Part shown: piece by piece, positions 53,254-63,041 of the stretch
Numbering within the stretch: the first letter of the stretch is position 1
Layout: each line of letters starts with the position of its first letter
Assembly: GCF_001182825.2 (NCBI RefSeq)
Contig: NZ_LFYO02000001.1
Coordinates: 1 to 64,000, forward strand
Direction: 5' to 3'
Length of the DNA: 64,000 bases
Origin: Streptococcus sp. X13SY08
Lineage (GTDB): Bacteria > Bacillota > Bacilli > Lactobacillales > Streptococcaceae
Translations under genes and position numbers: made by a program
Notes under the pieces: generated by a model
What the model was told of the DNA's origin: nothing
What the model saw: only the letters and a program-made list of their open reading frames with translations
Database searches by the model: none

Positions 53254-53578
53254 TTTATTGAAAAATATTTCTATAAAGATATATTCGTTCGTATTTTTTT
53301 AATACTATACAATTTTAGATACACACTCTATAGATAGGGGTAGAATTTGAGTTGGTATGGGACAACAATCAGGTTCAAGAATATTTTGAGCAAGGAGAGA
53401 ATAGATGCAAAATAGCCATGTCATCTAAAAAATATGCTAAAATAAATGTAAATGCTAGACAGTTTACACAATCAGTTCAATTTCGATTGTTATATATGAA
53501 ATTGTCTAAAGAATCTAAGATTTTAATTAAAAGGTATAGACTTCTTGTTTTATAGCGTGAACGGTAAAGGAGGTTATC
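53254..53578 (+). other. Intergenic region with a doubtful 67-codon ORF
   Basis: The stretch holds a possible -10 (TATACAAT near 53305) and an open frame at 53352-53555 (MVWDNNQVQEYFEQGENRCK...) without a clear ribosome binding site or recognisable domain. It may be a remnant or the leader of the reductase gene that follows. Confidence 0.3.
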
Positions 53579-54476
53579 ATGCAATTATTAGGAAAAACTG
53601 GTTTGGAAGTATCGCGTATCGCCTTGGGATGTATGCGAATGGACGCATTATCTGTAGTAGAAGCTGGTAAGGTTTTAGCTGCCGCGATTGAAAACGGTAT
53701 TACCTTTTTTGACCATGCAGATATCTATGGTGGTGCCATTTGCGACAGCTGCCAAGGAAATGGGACTTAAGCGCGAAGACATAGTTCTCCAATCAAAATG
53801 TGGTATCCGAAAAGGATATTTTGATTTTTCAAAAGAACATATTCTAAAATCTGTCGATGGGATTTTATCTCGTTTAGAGACAGATTATTTGGATGTCTTG
53901 GCTCTCCACCGTCCAGATGCCTTGGTGGAGGCAGAAGAGGTGGCGGAAGCCTTTCGAATCTTGAAAGAAAGCGGTAAAGTCCTTCATTTCGGCGTTAGCA
54001 ATCAAAACAGTTACCAAATGGAGCTTTTACAATCCTACTTGGATGAGCCATTGGCTATCAATCAACTGCAGTTGTCGCCAGCCCACACGCCGCTGATTGA
54101 TGCAGGAATCCATGTCAATATGAAAGACGATGCTGCAACTATGCGGGATGGAGGTTTGATTGATTACTGTCAGCTGAAAAACATTACCATCTAAGCTTGG
54201 TCACCATTTTTAATTAACCTTAATCAGGGAATTTTTGCAGGCCATCCGGATTATGCTGCGCTCAATGCGACCATTGATAGATTGGCGACACAATATGGTG
54301 TGTCTTCTGAAGCCATTGTTGTCGCTTGGATCATGCGTCATCCGGCTAAGATTCAGACTGTCATCGGCTCCATGAATCCAGAACGGATTGCTCGGATTGC
54401 GGATGCTGAAAAAGTGGTGTTGACTCGTCCAGAATGGTACGACATCTATAAGAGTGCAGGCAATATCTTGCCTTAG
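53579..54476 (+). pseudogene. Aldo/keto reductase, broken by a small loss and a nonsense codon
   Basis: NADPH-dependent TIM-barrel oxidoreductase of the YdhF-like group. N terminus MQLLGKTGLEVSRIALGCMRMDAL with the catalytic Asp and Tyr in FFDHADIYGG. The frame breaks at about 53735, where a few residues between IYGG and FATAAKEMGL are missing. The catalytic Lys and His regions (LQSKCGI, LALHRPD) are intact. A TAA at 54192-54194 (NITI-stop-AWSPF) is in frame and would be CAA in the family. The C terminus (IGSMNPERIARIADAEK) follows. Genuine decay is possible. Confidence 0.85.
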
Positions 54477-54486
54477 GGAGTAAGAC

Positions 54487-54930
54487 ATGGAATTTTATCT
54501 AAAGCGATTTGAAGAATTGAGCTTAGATGAGCTCTACGGTATTTTAGCTGTTCGATCAGAGGTCTTCGTCGTGGAGCAAGAATGTGCCCATCAGGATATT
54601 GATGGGAGCGATCAGGTCTCTCTTCATTTATTTGCCATCGATAGTGAACAAGTAGTAGCCTACTTGCGCATATTGCCACCCGGTGTGACCTTTACTGAAG
54701 CTTCTATTGGTCGTGTTCTGGTAAAGGAAAGCTATCGTAGCAATGGTTTAGCTCGTCCTATGATGCAACGGGCCATTGACTTCATTTTTGAAGACATGCA
54801 GGAAAATAGGATTCAAATTTCGGCTCAGACTTATCTTAAGTATTTTTATGCTTCGCTTGGATTTGAAGCTGTCTCAGAAGCCTATTTGGAGGATGGCATC
54901 CTCCATATGGATATGATTTTGAAAAAATAA
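54487..54930 (+). CDS. ElaA-like GNAT acetyltransferase
   Basis: 147 residues with the ElaA pattern LYGILAVRSEVFVVEQECAHQDIDGSD near the N terminus and the acetyl-CoA loop IGRVLVKESYRSNGLARPMM. The acceptor is unknown. The start lies 10 bp after the reductase gene with GGGAG upstream. Frame intact. Confidence 0.9.
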   Translation: MEFYLKRFEELSLDELYGILAVRSEVFVVEQECAHQDIDGSDQVSLHLFAIDSEQVVAYLRILPPGVTFTEASIGRVLVKESYRSNGLARPMMQRAIDFIFEDMQENRIQISAQTYLKYFYASLGFEAVSEAYLEDGILHMDMILKK

Positions 54931-54934
54931 TCAG

Positions 54935-54967
54935 AGAAAAAGCAGTCTAGCGAGACTGCTTTTCTTT
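54935..54967. terminator. Bidirectional terminator after the ElaA-like gene
   Basis: AAAAGCAGTCT/AGACTGCTTTT stem with AGCG loop and A/T tails on both sides; it overlaps the end of the convergent small gene. Confidence 0.9.
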
Positions 54968-55123
54968 TTTGTACTGTTGCCAATTGGTCCAAAAACGGCT
55001 GGCGCAGAAGATCACAATGATGCTTAGAAGGTAGCGTTTGGTCATGAAAATTAGTGGAACAGCAATCAAAATAGTGATGAGATTTAGTGCTAAGGACAGT
55101 TTTAATTGATTAATATGGGTCAT
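54947..55123 (-). CDS. Small membrane protein
   Basis: 58 residues from the ATG at 55121-55123 (MTHINQLKLSLALNLITILIAVPLIF), preceded by GGAGAAA. Two hydrophobic segments and a basic C terminus (QQYKKEKQSR). No family recognised. The stop lies in the shared terminator stem. Confidence 0.65.
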   Translation of the reverse strand: MTHINQLKLSLALNLITILIAVPLIFMTKRYLLSIIVIFCASRFWTNWQQYKKEKQSR

Positions 55124-55251
55124 AGTTTCTCCAAAAATATTTTTTTCTATTATATCATCTTTGGCAAAGAAAATACGCAGAATCATCCCAAAATAGTGGC
55201 TTTTGTGGTAGAATAAAAAGAGTATACTATTGATGAAAAAAGAGGAAAAAC

Positions 55252-56948
55252 ATGAAAGAACGTAGCCTATATGCTGGTCGTGTGCGTAGTGAGCACATTG
55301 GTGAAGAAGTGACTTTGAAGGGTTGGGTGGCCCGCCGTCGTGACCTTGGGGGCTTAATCTTTATTGATTTGCGTGATCGTGAAGGGGTTATGCAACTGGT
55401 CATCAATCCTGAGGAAGTATCTAAGGAAGTGATGGCAACTGCAGAAAGCTTACGTAGTGAATTTGTTATTGAAGTGACAGGTCTTGTAGCTGCGCGTGAG
55501 CAAGAAAATAAAAATCTGCCAACGGGTGCAGTTGAACTGAAAGTTTCTGAGTTAACAGTTCTCAACGAGGCAAAAACAACGCCATTTGAAATCAAGGATG
55601 GAGTAGAAGTATCAGATGATAACCGTTTGCGTTACCGCTACTTGGATCTTCGTCGTCCAGAGATGTTAGAAAACTTTAAACTCCGTGCTAAAGTGACACA
55701 TTCTATTCGCAATTATCTGGATGAGCTTGAGTTTATTGGCGCGTCAGTCAAGGGCATTTTTATGCACTTCCTCAAAGTCCGCAGATTACCAAGCAGCTTT
55801 TGATGAACGCTGGTTTTGACCGTTATTATCAAATCGTCAAATGTTTCCGTGATGAAGACTTGCGTGGAGACCGTCAGCCTGAATTTACACAGGTAGACTT
55901 GGAGACATCATTCTTATCTGAGCAACAAATCCAAGATATTGTTGAGGGTATGATTGCTAAAGTCATGAAAGATACGAAGGGAATTGAAGTGGCTCTGCCA
56001 TTCCCTCGTATGGCCTATGATGTTGCTATGAGTAGCTATGGTTCTGATAAGCCAGATACACGCTTTGAGATGCTTTTGCAGGACTTGACAGAAGTTGTCA
56101 AAGGTGTTGACTTTAAAGTTTTTGCAGAAGCAGAGGCAGTCAAAGCTATTGTGGTCAAAAATAATGCAGATAAGTATTCTCGTAAAGACATTGATAAATT
56201 AACAGAATTCGCTAAGCAGTTTGGTGCCAAAGGTCTAGCTTGGATTAAAGTCACAGACGGTGCCATTGCAGGACCAGTTGCTAAATTCTTGACAGCTGTC
56301 GAAGAAAAGTTGACAACAAGTTTACAGTTAGAAGAAAATGATCTAGTACTCTTTGTAGCAGATACGCTTGAAGTAGCTAATAATACGCTTGGTGTTCTGC
56401 GTAGCCGCATTGCCAAAGAGCTTGACATGATTGACAACTCTAAGTTCAACTTCCTTTGGGTTGTGGATTGGCCAATGTTTGAGTGGTCTGAAGAAGAGGG
56501 ACGCTACATGTCTGCTCATCATCCATTTACCTTGCCAACACAAGAATCTGCTCATGAGTTGGAAGGTCAACTCAAAAATGTGCGTGCTGTAGCCTACGAT
56601 ATCGTCCTCAACGGTTACGAACTCGGCGGTGGAAGCCTTCGTATTAACCAAAAAGAGATGCAAGAGCGCATGTTCAAAGCTCTTGAATTCTCGGCTGAAG
56701 AAGCCAATGGACAGTTTGGTTTCCTTTTGGAAGCTATGGACTACGGTTTTCCACCACATGGTGGTCTTGCTATTGGTCTTGATCGCTTTGTGATGCTACT
56801 TGCTGGTAAGGACAATATTCGTGAAGTCATTGCTTTCCCTAAAAACAACAAGGCATCTGACCCAATGACACAGGCTCCAAGCATGGTTGCAGAGAAGCAG
56901 TTGGACGAGTTGGCACTCCATGTAGCACTTTCAAATGATAATCAATAA
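55252..56948 (+). pseudogene. aspS: Aspartyl-tRNA synthetase, short internal loss
   Basis: Class IIb synthetase. The OB-fold anticodon domain ([22 protein letters not shown]) and start of the catalytic domain read normally up to YLDELEFI. The next in-frame sequence, [28 protein letters not shown], is in another frame, and the motif 2 loop [17 protein letters not shown] and [15 protein letters not shown] (motif 3) follow. By family comparison about 20 residues (the [20 protein letters not shown] stretch) are missing at 55738-55752. The gene is essential, so an assembly error is likely. Confidence 0.92.
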
Positions 56949-56960
56949 ATAAAAAGGAAT

Positions 56961-56986
56961 AAGGCTGGGACGAAGTCCTCAGCCTT
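56961..56986 (+). repeat. Hairpin after aspS, no T tract
   Basis: AAGGCTG-GGAC/GTCC-T-CAGCCTT stem with a GAA loop, a short intergenic inverted repeat. Similar GCTGGGAC hairpins are common in streptococcal intergenic DNA as far as I recall. Confidence 0.45.
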
Positions 56987-57038
56987 CGATCCTATCCGAT
57001 TCTGATCAGTCACCTGATAGAGAGAATTTCCTAGCGAT

Positions 57039-57986
57039 ATGATTAAAAAAACAACTTTTTGGAAAAAATTAAAGCGCTCTGTGCGTCGATGGGCCAAGAA
57101 ATTTGGCCTTTGGCAAACTATTCGCAGTATTTCTCGTGAAAAATACGATGAGAAAATTTCTGCTTCGATTTTGTATGGACTTTTGTCGTCTATCGCTGTA
57201 AATTTTTTCTTTCAATCAGGACATGTCTACTCGAGCGGTGTGACAGGGATTTCTCAGATTATATCAACCGTTAGCCACCAGCTTTTTGACTTTGGGATTC
57301 CTGTTTCCTTAGCTTTTTATGCCATTAACTTTCCTCTCTTGATTTTAGCTTGGCATACCATTGGTAAAAAATTCACTATTTTTACTTTTATTACGGTTAC
57401 CATGAGCTCGATCTTTATTCAATTCATGCCGGAAGTGGTACTAACAACGGCCCCTCTGATTAATGCCGTTTTTGGCGGTCTCTTCATGGGTTCGGGGATT
57501 GGTTTTGCCCTGAAAAATAATATTTCAAGTGGTGGGACCGATATTGTCAGTCTGACCGTTCGACGAAAAACAGGACGAAGTGTTGGTAGTATCTCACTTA
57601 TCGTCAATGTCATGATTATGATTATCGCGGGAATTCTCTTTGGTTGGCAATCCGCACTCTACTCAATGGTCGCTCTCTTTATTACCAGCCGTGTGACGGA
57701 TGCTATTTATACCAAGCAGAAAAAGATGCAGGCAATGATCATCACTAGCAATCCAGAAAAGGTTATCAAGATGGTCCATAAGCGCCTGCATCGTGGTGTT
57801 ACGTGTATCAATGATGCTGAAGGAACTTACAATCACGAGAAAAAAGCGGTGCTTCTAACGGTTATTACTCGGTCAGAATTTAATGATTTTAAATTTTATA
57901 TGAAAAAAGTGGACCCCAAAGCCTTTATCTCTGTATCCGAAAATGTTCAGATTATTGGACGTTTCATTGAGGAAGAGGTAGGCTAG
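57039..57986 (+). CDS. YitT family membrane protein, second copy
   Basis: 315 residues. A basic, cytoplasmic N terminus of about 45 residues is followed by five or six membrane segments with GGLFMGSGIGFALKNNISSGGTDIV (the family's conserved GxSSGGTD-like element). A C-terminal DUF2179 domain follows (QAMIITSNPEKVIKMVHKRLHRGVTCINDAEG). It differs from the 23646 copy in its N-terminal extension. Function unknown. Confidence 0.88.
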   Translation: MIKKTTFWKKLKRSVRRWAKKFGLWQTIRSISREKYDEKISASILYGLLSSIAVNFFFQSGHVYSSGVTGISQIISTVSHQLFDFGIPVSLAFYAINFPLLILAWHTIGKKFTIFTFITVTMSSIFIQFMPEVVLTTAPLINAVFGGLFMGSGIGFALKNNISSGGTDIVSLTVRRKTGRSVGSISLIVNVMIMIIAGILFGWQSALYSMVALFITSRVTDAIYTKQKKMQAMIITSNPEKVIKMVHKRLHRGVTCINDAEGTYNHEKKAVLLTVITRSEFNDFKFYMKKVDPKAFISVSENVQIIGRFIEEEVG

Positions 57987-58024
57987 GCTATTAAAGATTA
58001 GAACAAAGAAAGGAAGAATCTGAC

Positions 58025-58480
58025 ATGAAAAAGAAGATATATTTTGTTTATATCAGCCTCAGTGGCAATACACAAAGTTTCGTACAGCGTCTGACTACCT
58101 TCCTTCAATTTCAATCGAATCTGGAAATTGAGCAAGTTCATGTCAAGGATTTGGTCAAACAAAATCTCCCCTTCTACGAAGTAGATGCCCCTTTTGTCAG
58201 TTTTTTGCCGACTTATCTGGAAGCAGGTAACGGTATTGATAATGGAGATGTTGAAATTATTACCATGCCACTGTCGGAATTCATTGCTTATGGTGACAAC
58301 GCTTCTAAATGTTTAGGTATTGTTGGCTCGGGTAATCGCAATTTCAATAATCAATATTGCTTAACTGCTAAACAGTATGCTCAACGTTTCGGCTTCCCAG
58401 TTCTCGATAATTTTGAGCTTCGTGGGATGCAAAATGATATCGAACGCGTTGGCAGAAAAATTATGGAATTAATGGAGTAA
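58025..58480 (+). CDS. nrdI: NrdI, flavodoxin-like protein for class Ib ribonucleotide reductase
   Basis: 151 residues. The FMN-binding loop SLSGNTQSF is near the N terminus and GSGNRNFNNQYCLTAKQYA near residue 100. NrdI supplies oxidant to assemble the Mn-tyrosyl radical of NrdF. nrdE, nrdF and nrdH are not in the window, so it is a standalone nrdI. The frame is intact, with a terminator after it. Confidence 0.95.
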   Translation: MKKKIYFVYISLSGNTQSFVQRLTTFLQFQSNLEIEQVHVKDLVKQNLPFYEVDAPFVSFLPTYLEAGNGIDNGDVEIITMPLSEFIAYGDNASKCLGIVGSGNRNFNNQYCLTAKQYAQRFGFPVLDNFELRGMQNDIERVGRKIMELME

Positions 58481-58481
58481 T

Positions 58482-58508
58482 GAAAAAACGCCCACGGGCG
58501 TTTTTTTA
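58482..58508 (+). terminator. Terminator after nrdI
   Basis: AAAAAACGCCC/GGGCGTTTTTTT stem with a 2-nt loop. Confidence 0.92.
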
Positions 58509-58724
58509 AGTTTAATTCTTTTAAGGGGTCTAAGAGCCTAGTTAAACTAAATTTTTAAGTGAAATAAATTGCCTAGCTCTGTGAAAACAAGTAGGTATAA
58601 AATTCTATGAGAAGTAACTGCCGCTGGTTACAACTGTTCACTGGCGAGTTATAAGTACGAGCCCGGAGGGAACCTAAGAAAGGTATCAATCGAGCTCCTT
58701 GTTTCTTAGTCTAGCCTTTTCACT
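58509..58724. other. Intergenic region with inverted repeats, no gene
   Basis: 216 bp downstream of pulA (minus) and nrdI (plus). It holds CTAAGAAA/TTTCTTAG arms around 58670-58710 and a GC-richer patch (58620-58680, with CCGCTGG and CACTGGCG) that stands out from its AT-rich surroundings. No open frame or known RNA is recognised. It may be a dispersed intergenic repeat. Confidence 0.4.
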
Positions 58725-59985
58725 TTATCTATTCGTCAAAATCGCTATACTTTGACCTGCAATAACAAAGTTATTCACAGACTTATCCACAACCGGTGGA
58801 TAAGTAAATTGAATAGTGGCTTGTAGGTCTTTTTGACACTCAAAATCATTATGAGCAAAATTGATGATAAAATCCGTACTTTCGTTAGCAGTAGACACTG
58901 TATAACGTAAAACATAGTCTGTCAACCAATAGAAGCTACAACTTTGTTCAATCGTACTATAATCCGCTTGGGAAAGGCTAGGATGTGCCTTTCTAAAGGC
59001 AATTAATCCTTGAATAAACTCTACATGTTCTTTGAATTCCAAGGCGCGTTGCCAGTCCATTTGATTGATGTTACCAGACAGGTTATAACTATTATCAACT
59101 TCATTTTTTGTACGGAAAAATTCTTGCCCACTGTGGATAAATGCCAATCCTTGAGAAATCAAGACCAGCTGTAGACCAAAACTTGCTGCGCGTTTTTGAT
59201 CATGAACAGTGATATTTGGATTTTCAATATGGAAATAATCAAAGGCAGTCGCATTATCATGGCACTCAATATAATTGAGTGATTGAGCAGGATGGAGGAA
59301 ATGCATGCCACGACTACCAGCTAACAGTTGCTGGATCTTTTCATGAGCTTGTTTTTCCACTAATTTTTTCGGATCCAAAAGGATTCCTTTTATGGTATCA
59401 CGATAATCATCGTTAAAGAAGGAAATAGTAGGCATATGGGCTGCATTATACTGATGGGCTAAGTCCTCAAAAGGCAAGCCTGTAGCCATTTTCCAGCCTT
59501 CTCCGTAAAGATAGACATTTGGATAAAGTGTTGTAAGTTGCTCAGAAATAGTACTCATGGTCTTGATACCAAGGATGCCCATGAGGTCAAATCGAAATCC
59601 ATCAAAGCCATAAAGAGACACCCATTGACGAACGGATTGCTGGATGTAGCGACTAACCATAGGACGTTCGCTTGCAACGTCATTGCCATTATAAGTATAG
59701 AGTTGATCGAAAATAGCAGAGCGGACAATCTCTCCATAGACTAATTCTGTACGATTGCGATCTTGGTCGTAGACTGTATAGTCAGTTTCCAAGTTAAGTG
59801 GATGGAGACAGGTTAGCAGAAAAGTTGTTAACTCTCGCTTTACAGTTGTTTGTGGATAAATAATTCATGAGTAGCTGAGCCAGATTCCAGACAGAACTGC
59901 ATATGGTCGGAGACAAAACGCGTTTCCATTTCTAATCGGATAGTGGCTAAATCGTCTAAATAAGCGTGAAATGAACGTAAGGCCA
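58725..59985 (-). pseudogene. pulA: Type I pullulanase, N terminus frameshifted and catalytic domain partly lost
   Basis: GH13 debranching enzyme for alpha-1,6 bonds, fitting the mal locus. The start at 59983-59985 (MALRSFHAYLDDLATIRLEM) has AAAGGAAAG upstream. The frame slips by one base near 59845 (ELFIHK to TTVKRELTTFLL). It then reads on to GEIVRSAIFDQLYTYNG, which normally opens the N-terminal carbohydrate module, but jumps in frame to NDVASERPMVSRYIQQSV. The whole region between, several hundred bases with the start of the barrel, is missing. The second catalytic half (GFDGFRFDLMGI with the nucleophile Asp) remains. Confidence 0.75.
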
Positions 59986-60015
59986 TGAGCCAAGACTTTC
60001 CTTTCTATTCGTAGT

Positions 60016-60999
60016 TTATAATTCGATAATGGTATGAGGAATGACACGACGGTAGCAGACTTGCTTCCCTTCTTTGGTATCATTGATGATTTGAAGCAAA
60101 GTATTAAAGGATACGCGTCCCAGTTTAGTAGCGTTGATGTCTACGTAGGCGGTAATGTCAATTTTGGGCATCACCGAATCAAAAGAGATAATCGGTAAAT
60201 CAAGACCGGTTTCCTTGAGATAGCTAAGCACACCTTCTGCGACGATAGTGTCGGTTGTGATGATAGCATCAAGCGGTTGCTTGGTCAATTTCTTCATGAC
60301 TTTATAGGAATTATCTTCCAAAAGGAAACCAGAAGAGAATTTGACTTTGGCCTCATCAAGCTCCATATGATGGGCTTTGAGTGCATTTTTGTATCCCTCA
60401 TACCGGTCTTGCGACACGACCAATTCCTTATTACCTGCGACAAATCCAATATTTTTATAGCCTTTATTGATGAAATAGCTAGTCGCTTCAAAGCAGGCTT
60501 GGATATTATCGTTGTCGACGAGAGAAACAAAAGGCGACGAGGCTTTCCCCAAAATCAAGAAGGGGAAGTTATGCTGGATAGCCAGTTGTACCAAAGGATC
60601 TTCAGGCATAGAATAGAGAAAAATTAGTCCGTCTACACGTCGGCCATAGACCATCTGCGAGATAGCTTCCATTCGCTGTTTTTCGTTCTTTCCTGTGCTG
60701 ATTTGAATGGCATAACCATTATCAGCAGCCACTTGAGAAATCCCTCTCAGAGCTTGTGGAAAGAAGGGGTTTTGATAGAAGAAGTCAGAATCTTCGGGGA
60801 GAACGAGGCCGATGACCTGAGTATAGCTGCTGACTAGACTTCTAGCATTGAGATTGGGGTGGTAATTGAGTTCCTGCATAGCTTGACGTACTGTTTCCTT
60901 AGTCTGTTGGCTAATGGAGGAGCTGTTTTGGATGACACGTGTAACCGTTGAGGGAGAAACCCCTGCCCTCTTGGCAACGTCTTTGATAGTTGTTCGCAT
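60016..60999 (-). CDS. malR: Maltose operon repressor MalR (LacI family)
   Basis: 327 residues. A helix-turn-helix at residues 3-25 (TIKDVAKRAGVSPSTVTRVI) and a hinge helix precede a periplasmic-binding-protein-like sensor domain. It is expected to repress the maltodextrin genes and let go on maltose/maltodextrin. The start has an AGGAGG 6 nt upstream. It lies between malA and pulA in the order seen in other streptococci. Frame intact. Confidence 0.92.
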   Translation of the reverse strand: MRTTIKDVAKRAGVSPSTVTRVIQNSSSISQQTKETVRQAMQELNYHPNLNARSLVSSYTQVIGLVLPEDSDFFYQNPFFPQALRGISQVAADNGYAIQISTGKNEKQRMEAISQMVYGRRVDGLIFLYSMPEDPLVQLAIQHNFPFLILGKASSPFVSLVDNDNIQACFEATSYFINKGYKNIGFVAGNKELVVSQDRYEGYKNALKAHHMELDEAKVKFSSGFLLEDNSYKVMKKLTKQPLDAIITTDTIVAEGVLSYLKETGLDLPIISFDSVMPKIDITAYVDINATKLGRVSFNTLLQIINDTKEGKQVCYRRVIPHTIIEL

Positions 61000-61008
61000 A
61001 AAAACCTC

Positions 61009-61791
61009 CTATTGAATCTCAGGATCCCGGAATTTGGTCTTGAAGAAAACCCAAATCATGATGAGAACAAAGAGCATATTTTGAATAGTGATGACACTCG
61101 GGATGGGCTGTCCCAATAGCCCAATTAGAGCAGCTAAAATAGTTGGTAGACCGAGGCAATTGAGGCTGAAATTGACGCACTCTTTGAAGGTTTGAAAATC
61201 GAAAAAATTCGATTTTTTAGTCAGATAAAGAATGCCACTTGCGTCTAGTAACAGAATGATAAAATTCGCCGCTAAAATCAGTCCAGACACACTCATTAAG
61301 AGCAGGCTAGTTGTCAAACGATTTTCTTGGAACCAAGCGCGTGAGAGTGCTTGCGTCAAAGAGTCGCGATTTTGAAAGTCTTTTGTTTTCAAATGCTGAT
61401 AAGAAATTTCCGCCACCGTTTGCATGTTCTTTCGGATAATCACCTGCTGTGCTGTCAACTGATACGAAAATCCTGTCACATCCTGTGTGTCATCTCCAAA
61501 ATAGACTTGGTCATGGTTAGGTCCTGTATAGGTAAGAGTATTATCCGTAATGACCGCAGTCTTCAAATCGTTCATGACGTCATTGGTTAGAGGGCTGTAG
61601 ACCCCTTCGAGGATCGTATCAAGCGGATAAGTGCCTAAGCGAGCGATCTGAAAAGCACTAGGTAATATCAAAACTGAAATCAAGAATAGAGTGGTCAGGA
61701 TGCGCTGCCAGAAATTAAGAGCCTTCCGCTCTGAAAATATGCGTCTAGGTGTGACGATACTCGAAAAATAAGAAATAGGATATGGGAGCAT
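61009..61791 (-). CDS. malA: Maltodextrin utilisation protein MalA (DUF1189)
   Basis: 260 residues from the ATG at 61789-61791 (MLPYPISYFSSIVTPRR), preceded by AAAGGA; an upstream ATG at 61836 lacks a good site. One membrane segment near the N terminus (RILTTLFLISVLILPSAF), an extracytoplasmic domain, then three C-terminal segments, the DUF1189 layout. Its molecular function is unknown. malR follows by 9 bp. Frame intact. Confidence 0.88.
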   Translation of the reverse strand: MLPYPISYFSSIVTPRRIFSERKALNFWQRILTTLFLISVLILPSAFQIARLGTYPLDTILEGVYSPLTNDVMNDLKTAVITDNTLTYTGPNHDQVYFGDDTQDVTGFSYQLTAQQVIIRKNMQTVAEISYQHLKTKDFQNRDSLTQALSRAWFQENRLTTSLLLMSVSGLILAANFIILLLDASGILYLTKKSNFFDFQTFKECVNFSLNCLGLPTILAALIGLLGQPIPSVITIQNMLFVLIMIWVFFKTKFRDPEIQ

Positions 61792-62183
61792 ATCTTGGTC
61801 CTTTCTGCTAAATAATGAAAAATAAAAGTGGGACAAGTCATCTTGTCACCACTCATACCTGTCTTTGGTAACTTACCTAGACTACTATAATTGCTTTGGG
61901 TTGTCAAATAAGCTTAGGTGTGTTGGGAGTAAGTTTTTTTGGGGGGAAGGCTTCAATATTTTTGAAGCATCATTTTCCTCCTAAAATTTCTCCCTAGATT
62001 ATATGGTTTAGAAATCTTGCTTATAACCTGCTTCTATTTCCAACTCAAAGCACTTCATATAGAATTTTGATATTAAAGGTTTCTGACTTACAGAACCCTT
62101 GCTATACAAGCTCCCATCTCCAACTTAGGACTCCGACAAAAGTCGGCTCCTATTTCCCGCCTGATACAGTCTCCCAGACTGTA
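61792..62183 (-). other. malD-malA spacer with stem-loops and an orphan start
   Basis: 392 bp. It has a strong AGGAGG followed by ATGATG at 61968-61973 that runs into a stop after six codons (61953-61973). Stem-loops include CCGAC-AAAA-GTCGG (62133-62146) and GCTTCAAAA/TATTGAAGC (near 61950-61968). A TTGACA near 61900 may belong to a malA promoter. No complete gene is seen. Confidence 0.5.
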
Positions 62184-62187
62184 TCAG
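62161..62187 (-). repeat. Stem-loop at the end of malD
   Basis: CTGATACAGTCT/AGACTGTATCAG, 12 perfect pairs with a 3-nt loop, overlapping the malD stop. There is no T tract, so it is more likely a processing or stability element than a terminator. Confidence 0.7.
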
Positions 62188-63041
62188 CCTTTCGTACCAC
62201 CGTTTGTGAGGCCAGATACGAAGTTCTTTTGTAAGAAGAAGAAGAGGGTAGAGATCGGGATAGCAATGAGGATAGCCCCTGCTGCGAAGAGAGTAACCTT
62301 TTGGTTTTTAGCGTCAGAAATGAATGTTTGGAGTCCCACAGCTACTGTGTAATGTTCTGTTGAGCGTAGGAGGAATTTAGCCAACATGAAGTCACCAAAT
62401 GGTCCCATGAAAGCCCAGAGAGCTTGCACAGCAATCATTGGTTTGACGAGGGGCAATACGATTTGCCACAAGATGCGCAAGTGACCCGCTCTGTCCAATT
62501 TAGCAGATTCGTCTAAGTCGTAAGGTACAGTATCAAAGTAACCTTTCATGAGCCAAGCATTCATTGGAATACCACCGCCCACATAGATAAGAATCAAGAA
62601 CCAATATTGGTTAAGGGCATTGAAGAGCCAAGCCATAACGAAGTAGGCAGTCAAGGCTGCCATAGTTGGCACCATTTGAACAACGAGGAAGAAGAGCAAA
62701 CTTTTCTTCTTGCCGACAAAGTTGTAACGGCTATAAGCGTAACCTGTGAGCGTGATAACTGTTACCTGAATTAACATAGTCCAGAAGGCAACAATCAAGG
62801 TATTCATATACCAGTGACCGTACAGAGTATCATTAAAGAGACGATCGAAGTTATTTAGTGTCCACACACCGTCCAATTTAAAAGTAAAGGCAGTAGTGTT
62901 TCCTGGACGAAAGGCAGAGCTAACCGTCACCAAAATTGGGAAGAGGATAATGATTGCAATGAGGATCAGATAAGCATAGGTGAAAAATTGAGTTAAAAAT
63001 CGTTTTCTTTTTAGAGAACTTGTTCGAGTTTTACTAGCCAT
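62184..63041 (-). CDS. malD: Maltodextrin ABC transporter permease MalD (MalG-like)
   Basis: 285 residues, six membrane segments, with the EAA-type loop [26 protein letters not shown] that contacts the ATPase. It pairs with MalC; the ATPase is encoded elsewhere (typically MsmK). The start abuts the malC stop. Frame intact. Confidence 0.95.
   Translation of the reverse strand: MASKTRTSSLKRKRFLTQFFTYAYLILIAIIILFPILVTVSSAFRPGNTTAFTFKLDGVWTLNNFDRLFNDTLYGHWYMNTLIVAFWTMLIQVTVITLTGYAYSRYNFVGKKKSLLFFLVVQMVPTMAALTAYFVMAWLFNALNQYWFLILIYVGGGIPMNAWLMKGYFDTVPYDLDESAKLDRAGHLRILWQIVLPLVKPMIAVQALWAFMGPFGDFMLAKFLLRSTEHYTVAVGLQTFISDAKNQKVTLFAAGAILIAIPISTLFFFLQKNFVSGLTNGGTKG

Noticed and set aside
56088..56115. 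TTGACA...TGTCAA pair in aspS
   Set aside because: The spacing is 5 bp rather than 4, so it was left out of the motif count.
58783..59859. Three perfect DnaA boxes inside pulA (58783-58791, 59132-59140, 59851-59859)
   Set aside because: At least two coincide with Phe-Ile-His codons (TTTATCCAC) in protein motifs, and the gene is 43 kb from dnaA; coincidence through codon use is the simpler reading.
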